Shown in pieces: positions 10,930-21,359 of a DNA stretch of 64,000 nt (position 1 is its first letter; each line of letters begins with the position of its first letter). The DNA comes from Symbiodinium natans (lineage: Eukaryota; Sar; Dinophyceae; Suessiales; Symbiodiniaceae): positions 330,001 to 394,000 of the forward strand of contig CAJNDS010002646.1 in assembly GCA_905221605.1 (NCBI GenBank), written 5' to 3'. Under the pieces are notes generated by a model that saw only the letters and a program-made list of their open reading frames with translations, was not told the origin of the DNA and did not search any database. A program made the position numbers and the translations under genes.

Positions 10930-11428
10930 CCTGCCTTGTCGATGTAGAAAAGTTTTTTCTGCATCTGGAAGTCAGAGAGCCAGCATCTCTCCAGCTCAGC
11001 GTCGCTGTGCAATCTGCAGACGAAGCGACGGCCCTGCAGCGAGTCGCCGCCGGCCCAGACAGACCAGCACATGAGCTGGCTGCACCAGGTTGTCTGGCGC
11101 AAAGAGTCGCTGATGTATGCACGCTCTTCGCGAAAATGCAGGCGCACCTTGAAGCTGAAACTATGCGCCTCGTTGGTCTGCACGTTGCGTAGGACATACA
11201 TATCTCTGACCTGCCTCAGCTCGAAAACTTCCTTGTGGTTCACCTCATGACATTCTGGGTTCTGCCGCGGATCTGGAGGGCGGAGATCCTCTGCCATGGA
11301 TGCCAGACTTTCCGGACACCAGAAAAGAACTGAGGCTCCTGTGTGGCCCTTCTTTAGTGGGAGCACTTCAAATGTCAGGGTTTGCTTTCGGGTTTCGGGC
11401 TTACGACTGTCATCATCCCGTTTGGCTC
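10930..11428 (-). CDS. exon E1 of large unknown protein (earlier exons may exist)
   Basis: 499-nt exon, acceptor CACAACCCAG. It ends at AAGGCAGG|GTTTAGGGTTTAGGG, so the 5' splice site lies exactly at the edge of a telomere-like repeat; the intron is mainly that repeat. It encodes TLTFEVLPLKKGHTGASVLF, FELRQVRDMYVLRNVQ, FKVRLHFREERAYISDS and MQKKLFYIDKA, an all-beta-looking region. The upstream in-frame ATG at about 11516 precedes the acceptor and is probably intronic. Function unknown. Confidence 0.55.
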
Positions 11429-11439
11429 CTGGGTTGTGA

Positions 11440-11660
11440 AACACTCTTGAGCGACACGTCCAAGGATCGATCAGACAATATCTAATACCATGCCATAGCA
11501 TGTATGATGAAGCCACATCATTAACATACTATGCTATTATTTGAGATTTCATTGTTTCTTGCAATATGTTATATTCTAAAAATCTCTGCTGAACTATTTA
11601 TATGAAATGATATGAACACACAGGATATGATGTGATACATAGGACCTGATATAACGTAGG
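11440..11660. other. AT-rich unassigned sequence
   Basis: About 200 bases with many ATGATATG-like words and no coding character; nothing recognised. Confidence 0.3.
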
Positions 11661-11960
11661 TCTACAACGACTCTGAAGCGAAGGCCTCGACGAAGGCTGC
11701 ATGCCCGGACCCAGACGAAGCTCGGGCCAGCCTTGCACGAAGGCCACTGCGAAGGGGCCGGGAGGCCTCTACGAAGGCCCTTCTCCTCTTCCAGACAAGT
11801 AAAACCCCCCCAGCCAAAGCTTCGACGAAGCCCCCTTCACGAAGGCCAGCAACCCCTAGCGCGAAGGCCACGGAACCCCTTTACGAAGGCCACAGAAACC
11901 CTTTACGAAGGCCACAAGACGCCTCTGCGAAGGCCCAGCCTGCGCCTTCCTAACGCATCC
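11661..11960. repeat. ACGAAGGCC degenerate tandem repeat
   Basis: Irregular tandem units of about 20-26 bases each carrying (T/G)(A/C)CGAAGGCC, for example CTTTACGAAGGCCACAGAAA. Open frames exist on both strands only because stop codons are absent from the unit; I do not call a gene here. Confidence 0.65.
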
Positions 11961-11989
11961 CAGCCTAAAGGCCCTACAGCATTTCACTC

Positions 11990-12290
11990 GGACCTTTCTG
12001 GGATCAAAGTTGAAAGCCCTAAGCCCTCAAAGTTGAAAGGGCTCGTTCCGAAACACTCTCAACCCTAAGCCCTCAACCCTAAAGTTGAAAGCGCTCGTCC
12101 CGAAACCCTAAACCCTCAACCCTAAACTTGAAAGCCGTCGTCCCGAAACCCTCTCAACCGTAGACCCTCAACCCTAAAGTTGCAAGCCCTCGTCCCGAAA
12201 CCCTCTCAGCCCTAAACCCTCAACCCTCAAGTTGAAAGCCCTCGCCCCGAAACCCTCTCAACCCTAAACCCTCAAATACCTCAAACCCTA
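11990..12290. repeat. 52-bp satellite array
   Basis: Five to six diverged units of the AAAGTTGAAAGCCCTCGTCCCGAAACCC satellite. They lie immediately before the block shared with 22.4-22.95 kb. Confidence 0.85.
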
Positions 12291-12618
12291 AACAAGTAAA
12301 CCCCAAAATTTGAGCCCCCTCTACGGTGTCTAAACAGCTCTAAACCCTAGACCTTAGACCCACTGAAACTTACAACCCAGAACAGCTAAATACATAAGCT
12401 ACCCCCTCATTTCGCACACACACCCACATCCATAAACAACTAAACCCCTCAACATAAACCCAAAATACCCAAAATACCAATCATGTCCTAACTCCTGCAC
12501 CCTGAAGGGGATATGGAGGATGGAGGCCTCCGCCTCCGTGAGCAGAAAGGACTCCCAGTGAGTATTCTCCTGGAGTTTGGGCAAGAGTCTGAGTTCGGGC
12601 TTGCTTATAGCGGTGTAG
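12291..12618. repeat. duplicated block, copy 1 (related to 22373-22955)
   Basis: Sequence including CAAGTAAACCCCAAAATTTG, ACTCCTGCACCCTGAAGGGG and CTCCTGGAGTTTGGGC through CGGGCTTGCTTATAGCGG recurs at 22455-22940 in the same order and orientation, with small indels. Both copies follow a 52-bp satellite array and run into a TTTAGGG array, so the whole unit satellite/block/telomere array was copied. Confidence 0.75.
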
Positions 12619-12746
12619 GTTTAGGGTTTAGGGTTTAGGGTTTAGGGTTTAGGGTTTAGGGTTTAGGGTTTAGGGTTTAGGGTTTAGGGTTTAGGGTTTA
12701 AGGTTTAGGGTTTAGGGTTTAGGGTTTAGGGTTTAGGGCTTAGGGG
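12619..12746 (+). repeat. interstitial (TTTAGGG)n array
   Basis: About 17 nearly perfect heptamers of the plant-type telomere repeat, ending in a GGGGGG variant next to duplicated block A. Confidence 0.95.
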
Positions 12747-13170
12747 GGTTTAGGCTTTACGAGATTAGGGTACCCTTAACATTGACCCTGAATTGTAGGA
12801 ATCCCTTATAATACAAACCCCAATAATTCAATAAGGTACCCGAATTTCGGGAACCACCATCTGGGAGCTTCCGGACATTGGGGACAGAAGGGGTCCTTCT
12901 TGACAAGACTCTGGCATCTTTGGTGAAGTAACACATAGGCCTCGTGACTGACCTTAAACCCCTTCCGCCTACACGTTGTTCGGATGTATGGACTTTGGGA
13001 CTGTTCTGGGGACCCGAAGATCAACCCCTAACCCTGAAACCTCAACTTGCAAAATGACTTTCAGACATCCAGCCGGCTTGCCTTCGCTAGGGCTACACCG
13101 CGGCCGGCACCTGTGTGCGCAGGGGACGGCTCCACCGCAGGTTTCCAAGCAGCTACGTCTATGCGCACCT
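12737..13170. repeat. duplicated block A
   Basis: From GGGGGTTTAGGCTTTACGA to CTATGCGCACCTCAC this stretch is repeated almost identically at 14511-14940. It includes a weakly coding stretch open on the minus strand (reading FGSPEQSQSPYIRT) and an AT-rich segment (CCCAATAATTCAATAAGGTA) related to the element at 28445-28548. Confidence 0.85.
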
Positions 13171-13657
13171 CACAACCCTAAAGTTGAAAGCCCTCGCCCC
13201 GAAAGCCTATCAACCCTAAACCCTCAACTCCAAAGTTGAAAGCGCTCGTCCCGAAACCCTCTCAACCGTAAACCCTCAACCCTAAAGTTGAAAGCCCTCG
13301 TCCCGAAACCCACTCAACCCTAAACCCTCAACCTAAAGTTGAAAGCCCTCGTCGAAACCCTCTCAACCCTAAACCCTCAACCCTAAAGTTGAAAGCCCTC
13401 GTCCCGAAACCCTCTCAACCCTAAGCCCTGAACCCTAAAGTTGAAAGCCCTCGCCCCGAAACCCTATCAACCCTAAGCCCTCAACCCGAAAGTTGAAAGC
13501 CCTCGCCCCGAAACCCTATCAACCCTAAACCCTCCACCCTAAAGTTGAGAGCGCTCGTCCCGAAACCCACTCAACCCTAAGCCCTCAACCCTAAAGTTCA
13601 AAGCACTCGCCCCGAAACCCTCTCAACCCTAAGCCCTCAACCCTAAAGTTGAAAGCG
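13171..13657. repeat. 52-bp satellite array
   Basis: Nine or so units of the AAAGTTGAAAGC satellite; the array up to a terminal TTGAAAGCGCTTAGGG junction is largely repeated at 13757-14340. Confidence 0.9.
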
Positions 13658-13748
13658 CTTAGGGTTTAGGGTTTAGGGTTTAGGGTTTAGGGTTTAGGGT
13701 TTAGGGTTTAGGGTTTAGGGTTTAGGGTTTAGGGTTTAGGGTTTAGGG
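13658..13748 (+). repeat. interstitial (TTTAGGG)n array
   Basis: About 13 perfect heptamers, bounded on both sides by satellite-linked duplicated sequence. Confidence 0.95.
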
Positions 13749-14340
13749 CACCTGTGTGCGCAGGGGACGGCTCCACCGCAGGTTTCCAAGCAGCTACGTC
13801 TATGCGCACCTCACAACCCTAAAGTTGAAAGCCCTCGCCCCGAAAGCCTATCAACCCTAAACCCTCAACTCCAAAGTTGAAAGCCCTCGTCCCGAAACCC
13901 TCTCAACCGCAAACCCTCAACCCTAAAGTTGAAAGCCCTCGTCCCGAAACCCACTCAACCCTAAACCCTCAACCCTAAAGTTGAAAGCCCTCGTCCCGAA
14001 ACCCTCTCAACCCTAAGCCCTGAACCCTAAAGTTGAAAGCCCTCGCCCCGAAACCCTCTCAACCCTAAAGTTGAAAGCCCTCGCCCCGAAACCCTATCAA
14101 CCCTAAGCCCTCAACCCGAAAGTTGAAAGCCCTCGCCCCGAAACCCTATCAACCCTAAACCCTCAACTCCAACGTTGAAAGCGCTCGTCCCGAAACCCTA
14201 TCAACCCTAAACCCTCCACCCTAAAGTTGAGAGCGCTCGTCCCGAAACCCACTCAACCCTAAGCCCTCAACCCTAAAGTTCAAAGCACTCGCCCCGAAAC
14301 CCTCTCAACCCTAAGCCCTCAACCCTAAAGTTGAAAGCGC
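13749..14340. repeat. 52-bp satellite array, second copy
   Basis: Begins with CACCTGTGTGCGCAGGGGAC, which is the end of block A, and repeats the satellite array of 13171-13657 with one or two extra units. Confidence 0.9.
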
Positions 14341-14510
14341 TTAGGGTTTAGGGTTTAGGGTTTAGGGTTAGGGTTTAGGGTTTAGGGTTTAGGGTTTAGG
14401 GTTTAGGGTTTAGGGTTTAGGGCTTAGGGGTTAGGGTTTAGGGTTTAGGGTTTAGGGTTTAGGGTTTAGGGTTTAGGGTTTAGGGTTTAGGGTTTAGGGT
14501 TTAGGGTTTG
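14341..14510 (+). repeat. interstitial (TTTAGGG)n array
   Basis: About 23 heptamers with two one-base slips (TTAGGG) and a GGCTTAGGGG variant in the middle. Confidence 0.95.
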
Positions 14511-14945
14511 GGGGGTTTAGGCTTTACGAAATTAGGGTACCCTTAACATTGACCCTGAATTGTAGGATTCCCTTATAATACAAACCCCAATAATTCAATA
14601 AGGTACCCGAATTTCGGGAACCACCATCTGGGAGCTTCCGGACATTGGGGACAGAAGGGGTCCTTCTTGACAAGACTCTGGCATCTTTGGTGAAATAGCA
14701 CATAGGCCTCGTGACTGACCTTAAACCCCCTACGCCTACACGTTGTTCGGATGTATGGACTTTGGGACTGTTCTGGGGACCCGAAGATCAACCCCTAACC
14801 CTGAAACCTCAACTTGCAAAATGACTTTCAGACATCCAGCCGGCTTGCCTTCACTAGGGCTACACCGCGGCCGGCACCTGTGTGCGCAGGGGACGGCTCC
14901 ACCGCAGGTTTCCAAGCAGCTACGTCTATGCGCACCTCACTGCTC
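14511..14945. repeat. duplicated block A', second copy
   Basis: Near-identical copy of 12737-13170; the few differences include AGAT to AAAT and GAAGTAAC to GAAATAGC. Divergence starts after CTATGCGCACCTCAC. Confidence 0.9.
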
Positions 14946-14999
14946 CCTTTCATGTTCGTGTGCCCCCATCTAAAAACTCCACGATGAGCTTCTTTGGCT

Positions 15000-15145
15000 A
15001 ACCCTAAAGTTGAAAGCCCTCGCCCCGAAACCCTATCAACCCTAAACCCTCAACTCCAAAGTTGAAAGCGCTCGTCCCGAAACCCTCTCAACCGTAAACC
15101 CTCAACCCTAAAGTTGAAAGCCCTCGTCCCGAAACCCACTGAACC
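15000..15145. repeat. 52-bp satellite fragment
   Basis: Fewer than three units of the AAAGTTGAAAGC satellite, ending abruptly at GAAACCCACTGAACCC. Confidence 0.85.
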
Positions 15146-15560
15146 CTCGTCCCTCATGCTACACTGAAGAAGAAAAGCACTGGAGGAAAGACACAGCATA
15201 TTACTCTCAACACAGGTCAGATTTCCTGCGGCTCCCATGAGGTAGAGTCCGCCGCCAAAGCCTGGATAACAGTCGTCTGGGGTTGACCCTCGCTCCCTAA
15301 ACCCTATACCCTTAAGTAAACCCTCAAAACCCTCATCTTGCTGGTCTGGAAAACTTCCAGGGGAGTTTTAGTTGCTACAATGAGAGGCCGTGCTTGCTGC
15401 ATCAATTTTGCCGCCGAAGACGAGGGAAGTCGTTTGCGAGCAGCTGTCTAACCTGCCTACCCAAACCACTTGGTGGTGCCCCGCCGGGCTAGGCCCATCA
15501 GAGCCAGCCCCTAAATCCCTACTAGCTGCACAAGTGGCGTGGGCCGGAGGTTAAAGTTGG
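15146..15560. other. unassigned sequence
   Basis: Mostly unique sequence with a few CCCTAAA words; I see no supported exon. Confidence 0.3.
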
Positions 15561-15561
15561 G

Positions 15562-15695
15562 ACCCCAATTGGATCGATCGCATGTAAGAAGGCTCCAGAA
15601 AGCTTTGCAACTTACTGGAGCCGATCAAGGTAGGTCTTGTGAAGGATGGCCACTGCGTCCTCAGCTCGTCGTGCCCGGCGATTGCGCCAGTCAGT
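15562..15695 (-). CDS. candidate 3' exon of PPC/EQP gene
   Basis: Downstream of exon B on the minus strand, a frame reads LTGAIAGHDELRTQWPSF and continues to a TAA near 15562. Position and character suit the C-terminal end of the gene at 15743-16725, but I could not fix the acceptor or the phase. Confidence 0.3.
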
Positions 15696-15742
15696 TCGTC
15701 AGTTTTAGTATATTTCCTGACTCATTTACCAAATGTCGGATG

Positions 15743-16103
15743 CTAATGGACCTGCCGAGAATCACAAAACTGCTCCGGGTATGCCTCAGAATCTGTGACA
15801 GAGGCGCCTCCGGTTGCACGGCCATCCTGATCGTAGGTGCACAAAGGAGACAAACCCTCAGCGTAACCGCTGACCTTGCGCTTCTTGGAGATGGACTCAA
15901 GCTCTTCCAGCCAAGGGGCAGTTCCGTAAAGCGTCAGGGGCTTTAGGCTGGGAGCATCAAAGCATCCCAAATGAACGGTCACAGCTCGGGCTCGAATCTG
16001 CGTCAAGGCAGCTTTCACGCCGGGCTCGTGGAACAACATGGACCCTGTGGGCTGCTCGAGAATGATCCAGATACCTTCAGGGCAGTTGCAGGAACCAACG
16101 TAG
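15743..16103 (-). CDS. exon B of PPC/EQP methyltransferase-like gene
   Basis: Joined to exon A across a 99-nt intron with a consensus donor (CAG|GTAAGT) and acceptor AAGACAG; the split Ser codon keeps the frame. The exon gives IWIILEQPTGSMLFHEPGV, then a Cys/Asp region (TVHLGCFDAPSLKPLTLYGT) and SEAYPEQFCDS near the 3' end. The E-Q-P after a hydrophobic strand corresponds in layout to motif VI (ENV) of cytosine-C5 methyltransferases. The true 3' end is uncertain; the frame stays open to 15743 and an intron probably starts a little earlier. Confidence 0.6.
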
Positions 16104-16202
16104 CTGTCTTGAATCCTTGTCGATCAGCTAATCCAGCTCTTGTGCATACTGTCTCTGTGCACAAAACCCTACAACGCGTCACTACAGATAGCGTGTACTT
16201 AC

Positions 16203-16725
16203 CTGTTGTCTTTTGTCGACCTTGACAAATACTGCAGTAGGCTCCAGCCTTCACATGTGGCTGCCAACAGCGCTCGCTCAACGAAGTTCGCCTGTTCGTT
16301 GCCCTGGTAGACCCAGGCTGTATTGACGCCGTGAGGCTTACTTTTGCTACGGCCCGACACCGATCTGGGCAGAAACCCCCAACTTTTGCACGGTGGAGCA
16401 AGCCAAAGGAGAGAGTCTTTCTGCAAGGCTGCGAGATGCTCGAGAAACATATTTTGACCAGTGACCTCGAGGACATTCTCTGAGTCTGGGTCATCCGTGT
16501 CATTGCGAATGTCCATGGACCCTGTGGGTAGGCCCTTGGCACGCAAAGCCTCACTGATTCTGCGAGTTGGTCGCGGCAACCCATCAAAAACTGACAAGCC
16601 GCCTATCACGAGACGCGTCCCGTTCCTGCACATCTCGAACGTGGGACGCCAGTCCTCGGGAAACTCCACCTTTCCCGTTTGCATGGGCGGCATGTCAGCA
16701 CAAGGTACAACGATTTCAGTCACAC
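16203..16725 (-). CDS. exon A of PPC/EQP methyltransferase-like gene
   Basis: 523-nt exon starting after a polypyrimidine-type acceptor (TTTTTTGGCTTGGGCGTCTCAG). It contains an acidic strand SMDIRNDTDD, then DSLLWLAPPCKSWGFLPRSV and NTAWVYQGNEQANFV. The L-W-L-A-P-P-C strand resembles motif IV (PPC nucleophile loop) of C5 methyltransferases; with the EQP in exon B this suggests a class I methyltransferase-like fold. Such proteins are, to my knowledge, a repeated but functionally unassigned group in dinoflagellates. The SAM-binding FxGxG motif is not visible, so catalysis is unproven. Confidence 0.6.
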
Positions 16726-16739
16726 CTGAGACGCCCAAG

Positions 16740-17649
16740 CCAAAAAACTTCAGAGGGTGTGATCAGAAGCCAGCACACACGATTACATGTCAGGCAAGGC
16801 TTCAGGGCTCAGCCTGCAGCGAGTCTGCAATCGGTCCATGCACAAATGTGACGCGACGGTCGCTCACCAAACTTCAACCTATTCCATCATCCCTCTCGAC
16901 CTTGAAAACAGCCTATAAGCCAGCGCAAGCCCAAACTCCCAGCCTTGAACACTCTTTCCAAAATCCTATAGCCCCTAAACTCCAAACCCTTTAACCCCCC
17001 CTCCCGTTTACCAATCCAGCCCGAGCCGCTGGATCCACGATGAAGGCGATGAAGGCGAAGGGCTGCAAGTGAACCGCGGCCTCCGTTCGGGTTTAGGGTT
17101 TACGGTTAAGGTGTGAAATATTAAATATAGGGTATTGAAAAAGGGTCTTGAAATAGGGTTTAAAAACGGTTTAGGGTATAGGGTGTACTGTGTTGCGTAT
17201 AGGGCAGTGAATATTCATTTAGCGTATTGACAAAGGAGAATTTGCAAGAGTGGCCTAGTACCTGGGGGGAGAGTAGGGGTCAGTAGGGTTTGCGCGGTTT
17301 CGGGTTCGGGGCTTGATTTCGCAAATATCTCGAGCGAAAACGACCCACCCACATAGCGGGAGCACATGCTTTTGGTTTTTGGGGTTCAGCTTCTGCTATA
17401 GGGCCGACCACAAGAAACCGAAACCTGCTTGTTTTGTAGGCTCCGCTTACATAGCCTCTTACAAGACTCTGCGGCAACCTGTTTAGAGCTTTTGTGTGAG
17501 CAACAAACAAACCCTCAAAAACCCCAACCTCAGGTCCTGTGGGCTCAAGGGCCCTATTGCATTTTTGGGTCGTATATTCTACTCATACAGGGACTGCAAA
17601 AGTTACAGTATGTTTTTGGTAATAGACTTATTATACCTTTCACCCACAA
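16740..17649. other. unassigned sequence with degenerate telomere-like words
   Basis: 17080-17220 holds diverged TTTAGGG/ATAGGG words; the rest is unique. A short antisense-looking frame near 17.4 kb is not convincing. Nothing else supported. Confidence 0.35.
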
Positions 17650-19425
17650 CCCAGCACCGAGGCCCAGCGTCGGGGCCCGGCACCGTGGCCCAGTGCAGCT
17701 TTTAAGTAAAGTTCGTTCACAATCGATCCAGAAGCACATAAGTCATTCGTGGTTCCAGAGGAAAATCTTACTATATCACACTCGAGCGAAGGTAGCGCAG
17801 GGGCCCAGCCCCGGGGCCCACCCGGCGCCGGGGCCCAGCACGATGTATGACATATACTTCGTTCATAGTGATCCAAAAAAGCACATCTATAGCTAAGTCC
17901 TTCATCTAGATAGGAAGCTCTTACTATATCCTCCTTGCACCCACCAACCGGCGCTGGGCCCCGGCGCTGGTTAGGTGAAAGGAGGATACACAAGGACTTG
18001 GAGGTGCTTCTGGCTGGGTGGAAGGAGGATATAGTGGACTTTGGCTGTCAATGAAAACCTTAAATGCGCTTTCTGGATCGCAGTGCAGGCCTCATGCCGT
18101 GCTGGGCCCCAGGGCCGGGCCCCGGCCCTGGACTCCTGGAGTGTGCTTTTCCCTTACAGGAAGGACTTAAATGTGCTTCTGACCGACTATGGAACAATCG
18201 TAATCATGTTTGCATGCGTGTCATATTCCGCGCAGGGCCCCGGCGCCGGGGCCCATCATGGTTTACGACTTGCAACATGAAAGGGTTGGTTCGTAGTCGG
18301 TTTACAAGCACATCTAGTCAAACACAAGAAATGCTTGCCATATTCCGCCTTTATTCACCGGGGGCCCGGCACGGTGTCTGACTTGTAAGAATTTAACATC
18401 TAGTTGATCCATAGTTGGTCAGAAGCACAACTATTACGCTCTTGCTACGAAAAAAACAAAATCTTCCTGTAGAACACCCACCAGCGACGGGGCCCAGCGC
18501 CGGGTCCCAGCGCCGGGTCCCAGCGCCGGGTCCCAGGTCCACAGTTGGTCCAGAAGCACATCTATAAGTCCCTCATGTGCACAGGAAACCTAAATAGCCT
18601 CCTTTCACGCATCAACCAGCGCCGGGGCCCAGCACAGTATATGACTTGCATTGACCTATGGCTGGTCCAGCATCATATTCACTATTTACACAAGAAAGCC
18701 TTAAGGCTTACTGTCTGAATCTATCGCCGGGGCCCAGCGCCGGGGCCCAGCGCCGGGGTCCAGCGCCGGGGCCCAGCGCCGGGGCCCAGGCCCAGGTCCA
18801 GAGTTGGTCCACGGTTGGTACAGTAATACATGTAAGTCCTTCATGTACACATGAATTTGTTGCACCCTGGAACACAGCAACCAACGCCGGGGCCCAGCAC
18901 AGTTTGTGACTTGCAATGACCTCTGCCTGGGGTCTAGAATCAGAAAGAATTGTTTCAGAAGAAGCAAATCCAAGTCCTTCACTATTTACAAACGAAAAGC
19001 TTACTGTATGAGTCCAGCGCCGGGGCCCAGCGCCGGGGCCCAGCGCCGGGGCCCGGCGCCGGGGCCCGGCGCCGGGGCCCAGCGCCGGGGCCCAGGTCCA
19101 GCGTTGGTCCACGGTTGGTCCAGTAATACATCAAACAAATTCATTTACACATGAATTCGTTTAAGAGCATGCTTTCACACAGCAACCAGCGCCGGGGCCC
19201 AGCATAGTTTTTGACTTGCAATGACCGATACCTGGTCCAGAATCAAAAAGAATCCTTTCAGAAGAAGCACATCCAAGTCCTTCACTATTTACACAAGCAA
19301 ATCTTATATGAGTCTAGCGCCGGGGCCCAGCGCCGGGGCCCAGCACCGGGGCCCGGCGCCGGGGCCCGGCGCCAGGCTCCAGCACCGGGCTCCAACGCCG
19401 GGCTGCAGCGCCGGGGCCCTGCTCA
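17650..19425. repeat. GC-rich palindromic satellite array
   Basis: Clusters of the 13-bp unit AGCGCCGGGGCCC (containing the palindrome GGGCCC) occur every 100-200 bases: 17655, 17795, 17950, 18105, 18230, 18355, 18490, 18615, 18723, 18885, 19012, 19185 and 19316. Between clusters is a shared AT-richer spacer with CCAGAAGCACATC, AAGTCCTTCA and a TTTACACA segment, sometimes inverted (near 17980). This is a degenerate satellite of about 150 bases with expanded GC blocks. The Gly/Pro/Ala-rich open frames are by-products. Confidence 0.85.
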
Positions 19426-19558
19426 GTACAGTCGTAATGGCCATTGACATATCTGTTTTGCTTTTTTGTACATCCAACATGATGTACTGCGTCGAAAAGC
19501 ATGAAGCGTAGCTCCTTGGACAACTGTTTCGCTGGCGGGGTACTCCTGGATGTGTTTC

Positions 19559-19726
19559 TCAATTGACTACGGACCGAGCATCACTGCGGCTTCTGAGGGC
19601 ACTTGCAGCTAGATGCTCAACAAAGTGTTGTTCTAGGGTGGAGGGAAGGGTGGAGGAAGTTGAACCTATCTGAACATGTTCAGAATGCGCCTGCGCACCA
19701 TCGACGTTGGGTTTCAACTTGGCGAC
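19559..19726 (-). CDS. last exon of coiled-coil protein gene
   Basis: Minus-strand exon starting after TCAATGCCAG in phase 0 and ending at a TGA (19561-19559). It encodes VAKLKPNVDGAQAHSEHVQI and LEQHFVEHLAASALRSRSD. It joins in phase to the exon at 20130-20296 (donor GCGGAG|GTTCTG). Without splicing the upstream exon would terminate two codons later. Confidence 0.5.
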   Translation of the reverse strand, partial: VAKLKPNVDGAQAHSEHVQIGSTSSTLPSTLEQHFVEHLAASALRSRSDARSVVN

Positions 19727-20129
19727 CTGGCATTGACAAAGGGAACCGTTCAGTTACATTTGATGTCTGTCCTGGCAGCTAGTCACACCCCTGCAGTTAA
19801 GGCATGCACTTCTCTACTACAAGGCACTGCTGCAGCGCTGCCCTTGTCAGCCTTTTTGCGACGACCACGCCCTGCGAGAGTTCTGTCAGACTGACAGGGC
19901 AGCTTCCGACGGCTCCACGTACTGCACTGCACCCCAGAGCCTCGTAGACCTAGAGCCCTGAAACCGCCGCGTCGGAACCTACTTGTCGTCTTCTTCTCAC
20001 AAACAGTACAACAGCACAACGGAAATCACAGCGCTGAGCACTGTTTGGCCCCTGCCCCAAAAAACAGACAACCTAAGAAGCCAAATCTGTCATATCATGC
20101 GTGGGAATAAGTACTGTAGGCTACAGAAC

Positions 20130-20296
20130 CTCCGCCAACGGCACGAGGTCCACCACCTCCGTGCTCTCGAACCGGGACTGCATTTGACCAATCCTTGCCA
20201 TCATGGCAGCTTTGGCCTCATCGTTTGGGCAGACCGACTCAACCAGCCTCTCAATGACAGATGCCCTTGGATCAGAATGGGGTTGTTTCGCCTTGC
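20130..20296 (-). CDS. internal exon of coiled-coil protein gene
   Basis: 167-nt minus-strand exon with clear coding character: KAKQPHSDPRASVIERLVES, then NDEAKAAMMARIGQMQSRF and STEVVDLVPLAE. Acceptor TGTGTCCTAG, donor GCGGAG|GTTCTG. Probably helical. Function is not recognisable. Confidence 0.55.
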
Positions 20297-20377
20297 CTAG
20301 GACACAACACCCTTGCGCTACGCAGAATACAGTTTTACTCAGCTCAATTCAACTCAGATTCTGCCACGTGTGCTTTC

Positions 20378-20436
20378 GTCGAAGCATTTTGTTTTCCTCT
20401 CGTAGTGCATCGATTTGCTTCACCCGTGGCCTCAAG
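20378..20436 (-). CDS. leucine-zipper-like exon
   Basis: Short exon after TTAAGCAG reading RVKQIDALREENKMLR, a heptad-like segment with a Leu/Ile pattern followed by basic residues. With a GA donor (CGAC|GAAAGC) its phase fits the next exon. A zipper is visible but no classical bZIP basic region, so a transcription-factor role is only a possibility. Confidence 0.4.
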
Positions 20437-20559
20437 CTGCTTAAATCAAAAAGCACGTTGTCACAACCACCAATTGCCCATGAGCCAAAGCTTCATGCAT
20501 TGTACTGCGCTGCTACAGTAATGTAGCAGCCTAGGCTCTCCAGGGAGTCCAGGCGGCTT

Positions 20560-21160
20560 TGCCTCGCACAATCTTGACCAATTAAAAAACTCTGTCCCTA
20601 AACCCTCAACCCTAAACCTTAAATAAAGTGAATGAGGGCGGGGGCCGTCCAGCAAGGCGAACGCACCGAAGCCGGCAGGCTCTCAGCCCCTGACCCTCCC
20701 TTCCCTCTCACCTCCTGTCCGTCCTGTCCCCTGCAGTCCCTGCAGTCCTCTGTCCTCCTGCAGTCCCCCTTCCCCCTGCAATTTCCTGGGCCCCTGCAAT
20801 CCTCTGCAGTCCCCATCCCCTGCAGCGCCTGCATTCTCCTGGAAGGCCTCTAAGGAGGGGCTTCGCAAGGACTCAGGCAACAGCAAACCTCAAACCTTTC
20901 TCAGGGGTAGTTTCGGATCACCCGAGAATGATATACATGACCATGATCAGAAAGCAAGGAAACCCCAGAGTCACAAAGGTCAAGTCGAGGGTGGAGGACA
21001 AGCGGGGTGGGGGCTCAGCAAGTCAGGGAATGCGCCTGGGTGCTTTTCGCACCAGCGCGCCTCAATCAGACACCCTAAACCCTACACCCTTGAGGTCTTG
21101 AATAGGGTTTAGGGTTTAGGGTTTAGGGTCTAGGGTCTAGGGTTTGGGGTTTAGGGTTTA
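20560..21160. other. CT-rich low-complexity and telomere-like sequence
   Basis: 20690-20850 is rich in CCTGCAGTCC/CCTGTCC words on the plus strand; 21085-21165 holds about nine telomere-like heptamers. Possibly intron of the minus-strand gene; no exon supported. Confidence 0.4.
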
Positions 21161-21359
21161 GGTTTACCACGCAAACTTCCCACTGACTTGATCCCGTCTG
21201 TCACTCAGACAAGTGTCATGTCCGCAATGGTCTTCACATTCTTCCTGGAGATAGACCCATGATACATGACAATTGCCACGTTGATAGCTGGCAAAGATGT
21301 GCAAACGGCTGCCCGGCATCAAGTAAACTAACGCAAACGCAATCAGTCCTGCTCCGGTC

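Noticed and set aside
12619-12746. True chromosome end
   Set aside because: The arrays are short, internal, in both orientations and flanked by unique DNA, so they are interstitial.
18700-19450. Gly/Pro/Ala-rich open frames on both strands
   Set aside because: Created by the 13-bp GCGCCGGGGCCCA satellite unit, which lacks stops in several frames.
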